From Shewanella mangrovisoli (GTDB lineage Bacteria > Pseudomonadota > Gammaproteobacteria > Enterobacterales > Shewanellaceae): a stretch of 64,000 nt of DNA. The position numbers and the translations under genes are program-made. Shown here in pieces: positions 37,625 to 46,757 of this stretch; position 1 is the first letter of the stretch, and each line of letters opens with the position of its first letter. Below the pieces are notes generated by a model. The model made no database searches, had not been told where the DNA came from, and was given only the letters and a program-made list of their open reading frames with translations. The stretch covers positions 2,604,001-2,668,000 of the forward strand of contig NZ_CP080412.1 of NCBI RefSeq assembly GCF_019457635.1, read 5' to 3'.

Positions 37625-40444
37625 ATGATGCGATTTAAACCCAGCTTGCTGACCTTAGCACTCGTTGCTGCTGGCGCCAGTATGCACTCCTACGCAGCAG
37701 ATGATGTAAAAGAAAAAGACCTAAAAGCCAAAGATGCCGAAATTGAAGTAATCCAAGTTAAAGGCTTCAGAACCAGTGTGATCAAATCGCTTAACGAAAA
37801 ACGTTTTGGCGATACCGTATCTGAATCTATCTCTGCCGACGATCTCGGCGCCCTGCCCGACCAATCTATCGCCGATGCGTTAACCCGTTTACCGGGCGTT
37901 ACCGCTGTTCGTACTGGCGGTCAAGCCAGTGGGCTGAATATCCGTGGTCTGGATGGCGATTTCGTGTTTGCCACCCTCAATGGCCACGAACAAGTGACCA
38001 CTGGCGGTAAACGCGCCATTGAGTTTGACCAATATCCATCCGAATTAATCAGTCAGGCAGCGGTTTACAAAACCCCGAAAGCCTCGCTGATCGAAGGCGG
38101 CGTGGCCGGTATGGTTGAATTAAAAACCGCCGATCCGCTGAAGAATGACAAAGATCAATCATTCAATATCAATGCCCGTGGCAGCTTTAACGATCGCGCC
38201 GATGAAATCTCCGATGCCGAGCAATACGGCAACCGTTTGAGTCTTGCTTATCAAGGTAAATTCCTCGAAGACACCTTAGGGGTTGCAGTGGGCTATGCTC
38301 ACCTGTATCAACCTTATGTTGCGAGCCAATTCATTGGTTTACGTTTTAATGATGATAAAAAAGACGTTAACGGTGACGGTGTAACCGAAGCGATTAGTGA
38401 AGGTTTTGAACTGCAACAAAAAGGCGGCGATGATACCCGTGATGGCTATATGGCGGCTATTCATTGGCAACCGAGTGATAGCCTGAGTGTGAAGGGCGAT
38501 CTGTTCCACTCTAAATTTACCTCTGAAAACTTTGCCCGTGGTTTCCGCGTGAAATCATTGAAAAATGGCACCATCAGTGATGCCACTGTCGAAAACGGTT
38601 CTATGACTGGGGGTACAGTCTCTACTGATGGCACGGATAACTTTGCGGTTTTCGTGATCAACGATAACGACTCAAAATACTCAGAATTGACTTCAGGCTC
38701 ATTGAACCTTGAGTGGAATAACGGTGGCGCACTGACAGTGGCGGCCGATGTCAGCTATTCCAAAGCCGATGGTGAATTCGTTAACGGCGGTACTCGCGCC
38801 GTGTTGTACGATGATCTAGGCAATGAAGTTCGCTCGGCTGAATCTGTTACTTATCAACTAAATGGCTTAAGTCCTGCGGATGTCAGCTTTGCTAACGACT
38901 ACACCAACACCTCGACCCTAGGTCTGAAAGAAGTGGGTATGTGGCCCTATAATCAGCAAAACGATCTGATTGCCTACAAACTCGATTTTAACTACGTCCT
39001 CGACACCAGCTTTGTCTCTTCTGTTGATTTTGGTGTGCGTTATGCCGAACGAGAATTCAACGCACAGCGTTCACAGGCAGGTTACGGTTTCGAGTTTGGT
39101 AAAAACCCTGATAATCAACCAGTCCTCGCTCTAAACGGCGATATGGCCAAAGTGGTTGATTTTGGAGGAGAACTCTCAGGTTACCCAAGCTTCCTTGCCA
39201 TTGACTTTAATAAAGCCATTGAACTGGTGAACGCACAACTGGCGGCAACAGGCCAATCACCTTTTACTCCAACGGCGAACTGGTCAAATAACTGGACCAT
39301 GATCCAAAGCGGCGCGGTCAATGAAGATGTATTAGCTGGCTACGTACAGGCAAACCTAGACTTTGATATTGGTGACGTTAAAGTCACAGGTAACCTAGGT
39401 GTACGTGTAGTACACACAGATCAAAGCAGTACTGGTCTGCAACAGGTAGGTTATGGTTTAGGTGAAGCCATTACCGATGAGCAAGGCGTCGTAAGCACGG
39501 ATTATATCCGTAACAAGGTCGGCAAAACCTATACCGACTACTTACCGTCACTGAACTTAACCTTCCACCTGACTGAAAACGATCAACTGCGTTTTGCTGC
39601 AGCATCAGTAATGTCACGCCCACCAATCGACAAATTAAAGTCGGGTATGGGTTCTTGGTATGACGATTCTGCGACGCCAGGATACAAAAAGTACAATGCG
39701 TGGGGTAACACCAGTCCGTTATTAGATCCTTTCTATGCGGATCAATATGACTTGTCCTACGAGCACTACTTTGAAGAGTCTGAAGGTGCGGTCGTTGTAG
39801 CCTTGTTCTATAAAGATATTAAATCTTTCATCAACAACTTCACAATTCAACCATTTGATTTTGAAGCGAATGGTTTTATCGTGCCCGATACCATCATCGA
39901 CAATGGTGTTGAGTTCCCAGTTGTTAAAGATGAAGGACAATATCAAACAGCCATCAACAACGATAAAGGCGGTTATATCCGTGGTATCGAGTTAGGCTAT
40001 ACCCAAGTGTTTGATTTCCTACCATCACCTTTAGATGGTTTAGGTTTCACCGGTAGCTATTCCTATTCAGACAGCGAAGTCGAATTCACCACAGACTTAA
40101 GCGGTTCTAACCTGACCATTCCATTACCAGGTCTGTCAGAAAACGTGCTGAATACTACCCTGTTCTACACCTTGGATGGTTTCGATACCCGTGTGAGCAT
40201 GAGATACCGTAGTAGTTATGTTTCAGAGCAAGTTGCGGTTGAATCTCAACTGGCGTTCTTCGATGCGGAAACGATTGTGGATTATCAGGCTTCTTATGCG
40301 CTGGATAACGGCCTTAAGTTCCTGTTCCAAATCAATAACCTCACCGATGAGCCTAATAAAACTTACTTTGGTGAAGAGCATCAAACCGGGACAATTCAAT
40401 ACTTCGGTAGACAATATTTCCTGGGTTTAACCTACTCTCTGTAA
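37625..40444 (+). CDS. TonB-dependent outer-membrane receptor, maltodextrin type
   Basis: A 939-residue outer-membrane transporter. Signal peptide at about 1-24 (LLTLALVAAGASMHSYAA), a TonB-box-like IEVIQVKGF, a plug domain (about 55-165, ADALTRLPGVTAVRTGGQASGLNIRG) and a C-terminal beta-barrel ending in the aromatic YFGRQYFLGLTYSL. It belongs to the large receptors of the TonB-Xanth-Caul type that import glycans. The adjacent amylases and the shared operators make maltooligosaccharides the likely ligand. GGGGA lies 9 nt before the first ATG; a second in-frame ATG follows at once. It is followed by a strong hairpin at 40457-40487. Confidence 0.92.
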   Translation: MMRFKPSLLTLALVAAGASMHSYAADDVKEKDLKAKDAEIEVIQVKGFRTSVIKSLNEKRFGDTVSESISADDLGALPDQSIADALTRLPGVTAVRTGGQASGLNIRGLDGDFVFATLNGHEQVTTGGKRAIEFDQYPSELISQAAVYKTPKASLIEGGVAGMVELKTADPLKNDKDQSFNINARGSFNDRADEISDAEQYGNRLSLAYQGKFLEDTLGVAVGYAHLYQPYVASQFIGLRFNDDKKDVNGDGVTEAISEGFELQQKGGDDTRDGYMAAIHWQPSDSLSVKGDLFHSKFTSENFARGFRVKSLKNGTISDATVENGSMTGGTVSTDGTDNFAVFVINDNDSKYSELTSGSLNLEWNNGGALTVAADVSYSKADGEFVNGGTRAVLYDDLGNEVRSAESVTYQLNGLSPADVSFANDYTNTSTLGLKEVGMWPYNQQNDLIAYKLDFNYVLDTSFVSSVDFGVRYAEREFNAQRSQAGYGFEFGKNPDNQPVLALNGDMAKVVDFGGELSGYPSFLAIDFNKAIELVNAQLAATGQSPFTPTANWSNNWTMIQSGAVNEDVLAGYVQANLDFDIGDVKVTGNLGVRVVHTDQSSTGLQQVGYGLGEAITDEQGVVSTDYIRNKVGKTYTDYLPSLNLTFHLTENDQLRFAAASVMSRPPIDKLKSGMGSWYDDSATPGYKKYNAWGNTSPLLDPFYADQYDLSYEHYFEESEGAVVVALFYKDIKSFINNFTIQPFDFEANGFIVPDTIIDNGVEFPVVKDEGQYQTAINNDKGGYIRGIELGYTQVFDFLPSPLDGLGFTGSYSYSDSEVEFTTDLSGSNLTIPLPGLSENVLNTTLFYTLDGFDTRVSMRYRSSYVSEQVAVESQLAFFDAETIVDYQASYALDNGLKFLFQINNLTDEPNKTYFGEEHQTGTIQYFGRQYFLGLTYSL

Positions 40445-40456
40445 GCTGTCATCGTA

Positions 40457-40492
40457 AAAGCCTGCTTCACTGTGAAGCAGGCTTTTCTTTTT
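40457..40492 (+). terminator. Terminator after the TonB receptor
   Basis: Perfect 14-bp arms AAAAGCCTGCTTCA and TGAAGCAGGCTTTT around a CTG loop, then CTTTTT. It lies 12 nt after the receptor stop and 80 bp before the next gene, so it probably reduces read-through into the amylase genes. Confidence 0.85.
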
Positions 40493-40573
40493 ACCCATAA
40501 TAATAGTGAGATGATACGCCGCTCTTTATTTCTAAAGTCACACTTAACACCTCACCCGATAAAGGCCCATAGT

Positions 40574-42571
40574 ATGATACGTCACAGTCTACTCTTCGCC
40601 CTTGTGTTAACCGCCTCTTCTCCCTTATATGCTCTAGCACAGGCCAGTCATAGCCCCGTCAGCAGTACAGCATCTTTGCATCTCGAGCCGCTCTCTTGGT
40701 GGGCTGGCATGCATAATCCTAAGTTGCAATTGATGCTGCACAGCAGTGCCCTGCCTGCGAATGCTGCGCAGCTTAAGGTTGAGATTGCTGGCAAAGATGT
40801 GGTGTTTGAAGGGATTGAACAGACGGATAATCCCCATTATTTGTTTATCAATTTAGACTTGCGCCAAGCCAAGCCGCAGACCTTTGATATCCGCATTCTC
40901 GATGGCGACAAGCAGCTCTTGCAACTGCCCTACACTTTAGCGGCACGGGCAGAAGACAGCCGCGAACGCCAAGGTTTTAGTAATAAAGATGTGATTTACC
41001 TTATCACTCCAGACCGATTCGCCAATGGCAACCCAAGCAATGACAACCAAACCGATATGCTCGAGCATGCGGCGCCTGAAAATTCCGATGGTCGCCATGG
41101 CGGCGATATCGAAGGTATTCGCCAGCACTTAGACTACTTAGCCAAACTGGGCGTCACTCAGCTGTGGATCAACCCACTGCTTGAAAATAACCAAGCCCAA
41201 TATTCCTATCATGGTTACGCCATGACCAATCTTTATCGGGTCGATCCGCGTTTTGGCAGCAATCAGGATTACCAGAGGTTAGTCACTGAGGCCAAACAAC
41301 GTGGCCTAGGAGTAATTAAAGACGTGGTGCTTAACCATATCGGCTCAAACCATTGGTGGCTAAAAGATTTACCGAGCAGTGATTGGCTCAATGTCCCGCA
41401 AAAATCCAATGTCACTGCCACCCAAACGGCTCCTACGGCCAGTTTTACCAGCCTCAGTTCTACCAGCCCGAGCTTTACCAGCCATAGACGCACCACAGTG
41501 CAAGATCCCTACGCCGACACGCGGGATAGAAGTGACTTTGTCGACGGTTGGTTTGTCGATTCGATGCCTGATCTTAATCAGCGCAACCCAAAGCTTGCCA
41601 CTTATCTTATTCAAAACAGCATTTGGTGGGTGGAATACGCAGGGCTTTCGGGTATTCGCGAAGACACCTATTCCTACGCCGATAAAGCCTTTTTAGCCCA
41701 ATGGTCAAAGGCCTTAATGGCCGAATACCCGCATTTTAATATTGTCGGCGAAGAGTGGACCGCCAATCCCATTACTGTCTCCTATTGGCAAAAAGGCAAA
41801 ATCAATGCCGATGGCTATAGCTCGGATTTACCGAGCCTGATGGACTTTCCACTCTATGAAAAGCTGCTTGAAAGCCTGAACGAGCCAGAAGGCTGGGATA
41901 CAGGTTTTATCAAGCTTTACGAGATGTTAGCTAATGATGTGGTGTATGCTAACCCAAGCCAGTTAGTCCTCTTTGAAGGCAACCACGACACCAATCGGAT
42001 TTATAGTCTGCTGAAAGAAAACCTGCCGGTGTACCAAATGGCCCTCACCTATGTGTTAACGGCCAAACGCATTCCACAGCTGTTTTACGGTACCGAAGTG
42101 TTGATGACCAGCCCGACCGAAGGCCGCCACGACGGTGTAGTGCGCAGCGATTTCCCGGGAGGGTTTGCCAATAGCAAGGTCAGCGGTTTTAGCGGTAAAG
42201 GGCTAAACGCACAACAGCAGCAAGCGCTTGCGTTTGTGCGAACTCTACTCAATTACCGTAAGCATTCAGCCGCGCTGCAAACGGGTGATTTACTGCACTT
42301 TGTGCCGCAAAACGGCATTTATGTGCAATTTCGATGCGTTGCCAAACAGGCCGCAGCGGGCAATGCCTGCTACCAAGCCGATGCAGATAAAGTGATGGTG
42401 ATTTACAACAAGAATGACCAAGCACAAACGCTGGACTTAAGCCGCTTTAGTAAGGTATTGGCGGGCAATACTTCGGCTAATTCAGTTTTCACTGGGGATA
42501 AGTTCAAACTGAATCAATCACTTGCCCTGTCCCATGCTGGCGTCATACTGCTTGAACTCAAACCCCAATAA
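40574..42571 (+). CDS. Exported GH13 neopullulanase/cyclomaltodextrinase-like enzyme
   Basis: A 665-residue secreted GH13 enzyme. Start at the ATG 40574 gives the signal peptide MIRHSLLFALVLTASSPLYALAQA. An N-terminal cyclomaltodextrinase-type beta domain (about 30-125) precedes the barrel with NPLLENNQAQYSYHGYAMTNLYRVD. The nucleophile is in GLSGIREDTYSY, acid/base glutamate in IVGEEWT and the third acid in FEGNHDTNRIYS. A Ser/Thr-rich insertion lies at about 278-305. This architecture resembles SusA of Bacteroides, which degrades starch and pullulan in the periplasm or at the surface. Part of the mal locus. Confidence 0.9.
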   Translation: MIRHSLLFALVLTASSPLYALAQASHSPVSSTASLHLEPLSWWAGMHNPKLQLMLHSSALPANAAQLKVEIAGKDVVFEGIEQTDNPHYLFINLDLRQAKPQTFDIRILDGDKQLLQLPYTLAARAEDSRERQGFSNKDVIYLITPDRFANGNPSNDNQTDMLEHAAPENSDGRHGGDIEGIRQHLDYLAKLGVTQLWINPLLENNQAQYSYHGYAMTNLYRVDPRFGSNQDYQRLVTEAKQRGLGVIKDVVLNHIGSNHWWLKDLPSSDWLNVPQKSNVTATQTAPTASFTSLSSTSPSFTSHRRTTVQDPYADTRDRSDFVDGWFVDSMPDLNQRNPKLATYLIQNSIWWVEYAGLSGIREDTYSYADKAFLAQWSKALMAEYPHFNIVGEEWTANPITVSYWQKGKINADGYSSDLPSLMDFPLYEKLLESLNEPEGWDTGFIKLYEMLANDVVYANPSQLVLFEGNHDTNRIYSLLKENLPVYQMALTYVLTAKRIPQLFYGTEVLMTSPTEGRHDGVVRSDFPGGFANSKVSGFSGKGLNAQQQQALAFVRTLLNYRKHSAALQTGDLLHFVPQNGIYVQFRCVAKQAAAGNACYQADADKVMVIYNKNDQAQTLDLSRFSKVLAGNTSANSVFTGDKFKLNQSLALSHAGVILLELKPQ

Positions 42572-42609
42572 CCCATAAATGAAGCAGCTAAGCATACTTA
42601 GCTAACAGC

Positions 42610-42633
42610 GCGGCCAAACTACAGTTTGGCCGC
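42610..42633 (+). promoter_or_regulatory. Intercistronic hairpin between the two amylase genes
   Basis: Perfect 10-bp stem GCGGCCAAAC/GTTTGGCCGC with a TACA loop and no U-tract, 22 nt before the next start. More likely an mRNA-stability or processing element than a terminator, allowing both enzymes to be read from one message. Confidence 0.6.
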
Positions 42634-42655
42634 CAAGTCAGTAAAGGAACCTAGG

Positions 42656-44800
42656 TTGAATTTTCTATTATCTAACAACAGCAAACGTTGCGCTTATCGC
42701 TGGCAACAGGGATTAAGCGTACTGGCCCTCAGCAGCATCAGCGCCTTTAACGCCATGGCCGCTCAAGTAATCACCACTCAAACAATCACTACTCAAGCAA
42801 CGGCGTTACCGGCAGTAGCGGCTAAAACTATGGCTGCCAATCCAAATGTAGGCGAAGGCGAAATGCTGCCAGCCCATCACAATGACGAGCAAGCAAATAA
42901 GTTTAAACCCGTTGTTTATCAAATTTTTACCCGGCTCTATGGCAATAAAAACACCACCAATAAACCTTGGGGCACGATTAGCGAAAACGGTGTGGGTAAA
43001 TTTAATGATATTGATGACACAGCGCTCAAAAGTATCAAAGACTTAGGTGTTACCCATGTGTGGTATACGGGTGTACCCCACCACGCCCTAATTGGCGATT
43101 ACAGTGCAATTGGCGTAAGTCACGATGATCCCGATGTGGTTAAGGGCCGCGCTGGCTCGCCCTATGCGGTTAAAGATTATTACAACGTAAACCCAGATTT
43201 AGCAGTCGATCCCGCAAAGCGTTTACAGGAGTTTCAGGCACTTATCGAGCGCACCCACAAGCAAGGCTTAAAGGTGATTATCGATATAGTGCCCAACCAT
43301 GTGGCGCGTAATTACCATTCCATCAATAAGCCCGAGGGCGTGCGCGATTTTGGTGAAGACGATAATCAAACCCTTGAATATGCAAAGCATAATAACTTTT
43401 ACTATGTGACTGATAAAAAGCAATCCTCTGGCTTTCAAGTGCCCGATTTGCCTGATAGCCTCAAACCGTTAGGCGGTGAATCCCATCCTCTAAGTGATGG
43501 TCAATTTAAGGAAATCCCCGCCAAATGGACGGGCAATGGCTCACGCCTTGCTAAGCCGGATATGAACGACTGGTATGAAACCGTTAAAATAAATTACGGT
43601 GTCCGCCCCGATGGCAGCCATGATTTCCCCGCACTGCCACCAGGTTATGCCAATCTCGGCGCCGAGCAGCACTACGAATTTTGGCAGCAACATAGTCATG
43701 AATTACCTAACTCTTGGATCAAATTCAATCAAATTGCCCAGTATTGGTTAGCGATGGGAGTCGATGGATTTCGTTACGATATGGCCGAAATGGTGCCCGT
43801 CGAATTTTGGAGCTATTTAAATAGTCATATAAAACATAGTCATCCAGAAGCTTTTATCTTAGCCGAGGTCTATAACCCCGCGCTGTATCGCGATTATATT
43901 GAGCTCGGCAAAATGGACTACCTCTACGACAAGGTCGATCTTTACGACACCCTCAAAGCCATTATGGCAGGACAAAAAAGTACCGCGCAGATCGCCGTAG
44001 ATCAGGCCAAAGTGCAAGATATCGACTCGCATATGCTGCACTTTTTAGAAAACCACGACGAGCAGCGCATCGCCAATGCCGCCTTTTTAGGCGCCTTAAC
44101 TGGTAACTCCTCGACAGATGCGGTCGATCCCCGCTACGCCCTGCCCGCGATGGTGGTGTCTGCAACCTTAAGTACCTCACCCACCTTGATTTATTTTGGC
44201 CAAGAAGTCGGAGAAGCGGCGACACAAAACCTAGGCTTTGGCCATGCTTCGCGCACCAGTATTTTTGATTATGCGGGTGTTCCCGCCCATCAGCGCTGGA
44301 TGAATCAAGGTAAATTTGATGGCGGCCAATCAACCGCCGCAGAAGTCGCGTTACACGCCTATTATCAAAAATTATTGAACCTCAGCACGGGGAAAAATGC
44401 GCCTGCACTCTTGGGGCAATATGACTCGCTGGATGCTGCCAACCGCAGCACGGAATCGGCTGCAAAGGCTAGCAATAAGGCTAACAATAAGACAAACAAT
44501 GGCAGCGCGACGGGTTATGATGACTCAACCTTCGCCTTTATCCGCTTTGAAGCCAATACCGCCGATAACAAAGGTCAAAAGCTGATTATTGTCAGTAACT
44601 TTAGTCAAATCCAAGCCAAGTCATTTTCACTTAAACTGCCCCAATCATTGATTGCGCAATGGCAGTTAACCGATGCAACCTATCCGCTTAAGGATTTGCT
44701 GGAAGACCATACGGCGCAGTTAATTATCGAACAAGGTAAAGGACAAGTTCAGCTGCAGCTTGCACCTCTCTCCTCCGCGATATTTGAACTCGTCCACTAG
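42656..44800 (+). CDS. Exported GH13 alpha-amylase
   Basis: A 714-residue secreted alpha-amylase-like enzyme. The start is taken as TTG at 42656 with AAGGAA seven nt upstream; an in-frame TTG at 42626 falls inside the hairpin and is rejected. Signal peptide at about 1-36 (GLSVLALSSISAFNAMAA), then an imperfect Thr/Gln repeat (VITTQTITTQ). Catalytic residues: nucleophile in VDGFRYDMAEM, acid/base in FILAEVYNP and third acid in FLENHDEQRIA. A Lys/Asn/Ser low-complexity insert sits near 600-625. It should attack starch outside the cell, feeding the receptor. Terminator at 44835-44872. Confidence 0.92.
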   Translation: MNFLLSNNSKRCAYRWQQGLSVLALSSISAFNAMAAQVITTQTITTQATALPAVAAKTMAANPNVGEGEMLPAHHNDEQANKFKPVVYQIFTRLYGNKNTTNKPWGTISENGVGKFNDIDDTALKSIKDLGVTHVWYTGVPHHALIGDYSAIGVSHDDPDVVKGRAGSPYAVKDYYNVNPDLAVDPAKRLQEFQALIERTHKQGLKVIIDIVPNHVARNYHSINKPEGVRDFGEDDNQTLEYAKHNNFYYVTDKKQSSGFQVPDLPDSLKPLGGESHPLSDGQFKEIPAKWTGNGSRLAKPDMNDWYETVKINYGVRPDGSHDFPALPPGYANLGAEQHYEFWQQHSHELPNSWIKFNQIAQYWLAMGVDGFRYDMAEMVPVEFWSYLNSHIKHSHPEAFILAEVYNPALYRDYIELGKMDYLYDKVDLYDTLKAIMAGQKSTAQIAVDQAKVQDIDSHMLHFLENHDEQRIANAAFLGALTGNSSTDAVDPRYALPAMVVSATLSTSPTLIYFGQEVGEAATQNLGFGHASRTSIFDYAGVPAHQRWMNQGKFDGGQSTAAEVALHAYYQKLLNLSTGKNAPALLGQYDSLDAANRSTESAAKASNKANNKTNNGSATGYDDSTFAFIRFEANTADNKGQKLIIVSNFSQIQAKSFSLKLPQSLIAQWQLTDATYPLKDLLEDHTAQLIIEQGKGQVQLQLAPLSSAIFELVH

Positions 44801-44834
44801 CCAGCTAGCGAAGTAAGATAAAAATCATAGGTGA

Positions 44835-44872
44835 GCACCAGAGTCACACACAGTTGTGATTCTGGCTTTTTT
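44835..44872 (+). terminator. Amylase terminator
   Basis: CCAGAGTCACA pairs with TGTGATTCTGG (one G-T wobble) around CACAGT-type loop, then TTTTTT; 35 nt after the alpha-amylase stop. Confidence 0.8.
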
Positions 44873-44917
44873 AAACACATTAGCCTAAACATCAGTTAAA
44901 CAGTACAGAGGCAAGCC

Positions 44918-45301
44918 ATGTTACTCGGCATTCACCATGCAGCGATTATTTGCAGTGACTATCAAAAGTCCAAACACTTTTATGTGACTATTCTTGGCCT
45001 TAGCGTGCTTGCAGAGCATTATCGTGAGGCGCGCCAGTCCTACAAACTCGATTTACAACTGCCGGATATGAGTCAAATTGAGTTGTTTTCCTTCGACAAT
45101 CCTCCCAAACGCCCAAGCTATCCCGAAGCCTGCGGCCTTAGACATCTCGCCTTTCGCGTCGCATCGATTGAAACGGCGATCGAGCATCTTACGGCCCATG
45201 ATATCGCCGTCGAACCCGTCCGCATCGACGAATACACAGGCAAAAAGTTCACCTTCTTTAGCGATCCCGACGGCTTACCCTTAGAGTTATATGAGCTATA
45301 A
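44918..45301 (+). CDS. VOC-family protein, glyoxalase I-like (YaeR type)
   Basis: A 127-residue single vicinal-oxygen-chelate domain pair, close in length to E. coli YaeR. HHAAIICSDYQKSKHFYVTILGL at the start and FFSDPDGLPLELYEL at the end are the usual repeats; the metal ligands appear as H5/H6, E near 57 (IELFS), H near 77 (LRHLAFRV) and E near 124. No enzyme activity is established for YaeR. Good AGAGGC ribosome site. Stands alone after the amylase terminator. Confidence 0.88.
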   Translation: MLLGIHHAAIICSDYQKSKHFYVTILGLSVLAEHYREARQSYKLDLQLPDMSQIELFSFDNPPKRPSYPEACGLRHLAFRVASIETAIEHLTAHDIAVEPVRIDEYTGKKFTFFSDPDGLPLELYEL

Positions 45302-45498
45302 CCTGAATCTTCACTGCTTAAAAACAGCGCACTAAAATAGCGTATTCATGCTGCGCATAAGATGAATAAAGCTTAATTACGCCAAGGGATATTTAGCAGT
45401 AGACTCAATTCAGCAGCGCAGCACTAACCCATCATTTGACCAAGATGGCTGAGTAAAAGGGCTGCGCTTACCAAGCGCTAATCATTGAGGAACTCAAG
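45302..45498. other. Intergenic stretch before small membrane gene
   Basis: About 200 bp with no gene or clear signal recognised. Confidence 0.5.
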
Positions 45499-45708
45499 GT
45501 GTTTGATAATCCAGCAATATTGTTATGGAGTTTAGTCTTTGGCCTCTTTGGTCTTGGCTTTTTCACCTACGGCAAGCGCCAAGCCGCCCCCATCCCTTTG
45601 GCCGTCGGCCTCACCCTGATGATTTACCCTTATTTTGTCACCAATCTCGCGCTACTTATCGCCATCGGCATCGCCCTTATCGCACTCCCCTATTTTGTAA
45701 GAATATGA
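45499..45708 (+). CDS. Small two-to-three-TM membrane protein
   Basis: A 69-residue protein, nearly all hydrophobic: ILLWSLVFGLFGLGFFTYGKRQ, then IPLAVGLTLMIYPYFVTNLALLIAIGIALIALPYFV. Similar small proteins with a GKRQ/GKKQ turn after the first segment and a PYFV motif are widespread in marine gammaproteobacteria, to my recollection, and some are called amino acid transport proteins without evidence. GTG start with GAGG 8 nt upstream. Function unknown. Confidence 0.7.
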   Translation: MFDNPAILLWSLVFGLFGLGFFTYGKRQAAPIPLAVGLTLMIYPYFVTNLALLIAIGIALIALPYFVRI

Positions 45709-46067
45709 TTTTAATATATGAAGCTCTAAAAACTAGGAATACGTTGAGATAAGAAGAGATAAGATTTTTGAGTGCCGGGCAAACATGCTGTTCCTACGAA
45801 TTAGTAAGCCATGGTATTTGCTCGACGACTCGCAGCGAGTCCATCCGTGGATGCTCGACCGCCCGTCTGATGTGAATGGATTCACGAATGCAGCGATGGC
45901 ATGGATGCCAAAAAGTGGTCTTGGGGCGGTTGTCTCGCTAATCACCATGGCTCACCTGTTTAGCAGCGGCGTAATCTGTATGTTTTAAAGAAAATATGTG
46001 TCTAGTTTTGGGACAAAAGTGAGTTAGATTCCTAACTATAATTTTCGAATTAAAACTTCTATTGAGA
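45709..46067. other. Non-coding stretch with hairpin cluster
   Basis: No credible gene. Four short palindromes follow one another at 45827-45909 (separate entry). A plus-strand open frame of 67 codons (45785-45988) runs through them but has no ribosome site and looks like the translation of a repeat. Confidence 0.6.
45827..45909. repeat. Cluster of four short palindromes, repeat-like
   Basis: Four perfect or near-perfect hairpins in 83 bp: GACTCGCAGCGAGTC (45827-45841), CATCCGTGGATG (45842-45853), GTGAATGGATTCAC (45872-45885) and GGCATGGATGCC (45898-45909). The first two are adjacent. The dense, regular arrangement between genes suggests a dispersed extragenic repeat of the REP/REPIN kind, or an RNA with serial hairpins. 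Only this copy is in the window. Confidence 0.7.
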
Positions 46068-46193
46068 TAACGCCGAGCTCAACGGCAGTTTGTAAGTTGT
46101 GGCTTTGTGGATTACTTTTGCGCAGCAAAACCACAAAGCCGCGACTTACAAACTGTCCAGCACACGCAGTGCGCGTGTTGCAGCACTTTGTTA
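46068..46193 (-). other. attC-like recombination site of cassette 1
   Basis: Read on the minus strand, this 126-bp stretch begins TAAC and ends GTTA, and its ends pair with an extra G in one arm (GCTGCAAC against GTTGAGC). The middle is a 25-nt inverted repeat (46086-46110 and 46131-46155, 23 of 25 paired) with a small inner TTTTGC/GCAAAA hairpin. Size, end sequences and bulged base fit integron attC sites. It starts 5 bp after the stop of the cassette gene, as expected. Confidence 0.8.
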
Positions 46194-46197
46194 TGTT

Positions 46198-46650
46198 CTA
46201 TGACCAAACTAAGCCAACCTCAAAATTTTCAGTAGAACAACAAAACAATAAGCTGCGACCATGACTACTCTGCAATGCAATTAGCTCCCTCATTTCTTCC
46301 AACGCATGAACCATATTCAAATAGAAGTCAGGCAATACAACTTTTCGTGGAACATCAATTTCGGATGCATTTACAAGGGCAAAATCTCCAAGTGAGAAGC
46401 TTCTGCCTCCATTTGCTTTCCAGTTCCCAGCTGACTCCAGTTCACCTTTTTCGATTGCTTTAAAAAAATATTTTTTCGTGAACTCATTGCTTGACATGAC
46501 CGACCGTTTAGATGATTCAATTGTATCAATGCAAACTGTCGCAACATGCGATTCATGATCATGGTAAAGAGCTATAGTGAATATATCCAAGTTTCTGGAT
46601 TTAGCTTTACGTAAACCCTCATAAATAAGCTTTTTGAAATCTTCTTTCAT
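46198..46650 (-). CDS. Integron-cassette gene, DUF4303-like protein
   Basis: A 150-residue soluble protein with no signal peptide. I choose the ATG giving MKEDFKKLIYEGL; longer in-frame starts run through the upstream attC. The opening helix, the strand DIFTIALYHDHESHVATVCIDT and the end FCCSTENFEVGLVWS resemble DUF4303 proteins, a family without known function often encoded near toxin-immunity loci; this match is from memory and tentative. It fills a gene cassette between two attC-like sites on the minus strand and has visibly higher A+T content than its surroundings. Confidence 0.75.
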   Translation of the reverse strand: MKEDFKKLIYEGLRKAKSRNLDIFTIALYHDHESHVATVCIDTIESSKRSVMSSNEFTKKYFFKAIEKGELESAGNWKANGGRSFSLGDFALVNASEIDVPRKVVLPDFYLNMVHALEEMRELIALQSSHGRSLLFCCSTENFEVGLVWS

Positions 46651-46676
46651 ACGACTCCGATAGCGCCAATAAAACA

Positions 46677-46757
46677 TAACGCAAAGCACACGGGCGACGA
46701 GCCGCGCAGCGGATTGGCGTCCCAGCGGCCGAAGGCCGCAAGTGCTGCGTATTGTTA
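46677..46757 (-). other. attC-like recombination site of cassette 2
   Basis: Minus-strand 81-bp element from TAAC (overlapping the TAA stop of the 83-residue gene) to GTTA. The outer arms GCAGCAC and GTGCTTTGC pair, and inside are a GCGGCC-GAA-GGCCGC hairpin (46725-46739) and a CCGC/GCGG hairpin. Overlap of the stop with the site is common in compact cassettes. Confidence 0.85.

Noticed and set aside
37432..37638. 68-codon frame inside the mal control region
   Set aside because: It begins inside an operator and overlaps the start of the receptor gene; no domain.
45785..45988. 67-codon plus-strand frame across the hairpin cluster
   Set aside because: Translation follows the palindromes; no ribosome site; better explained as a repeat.
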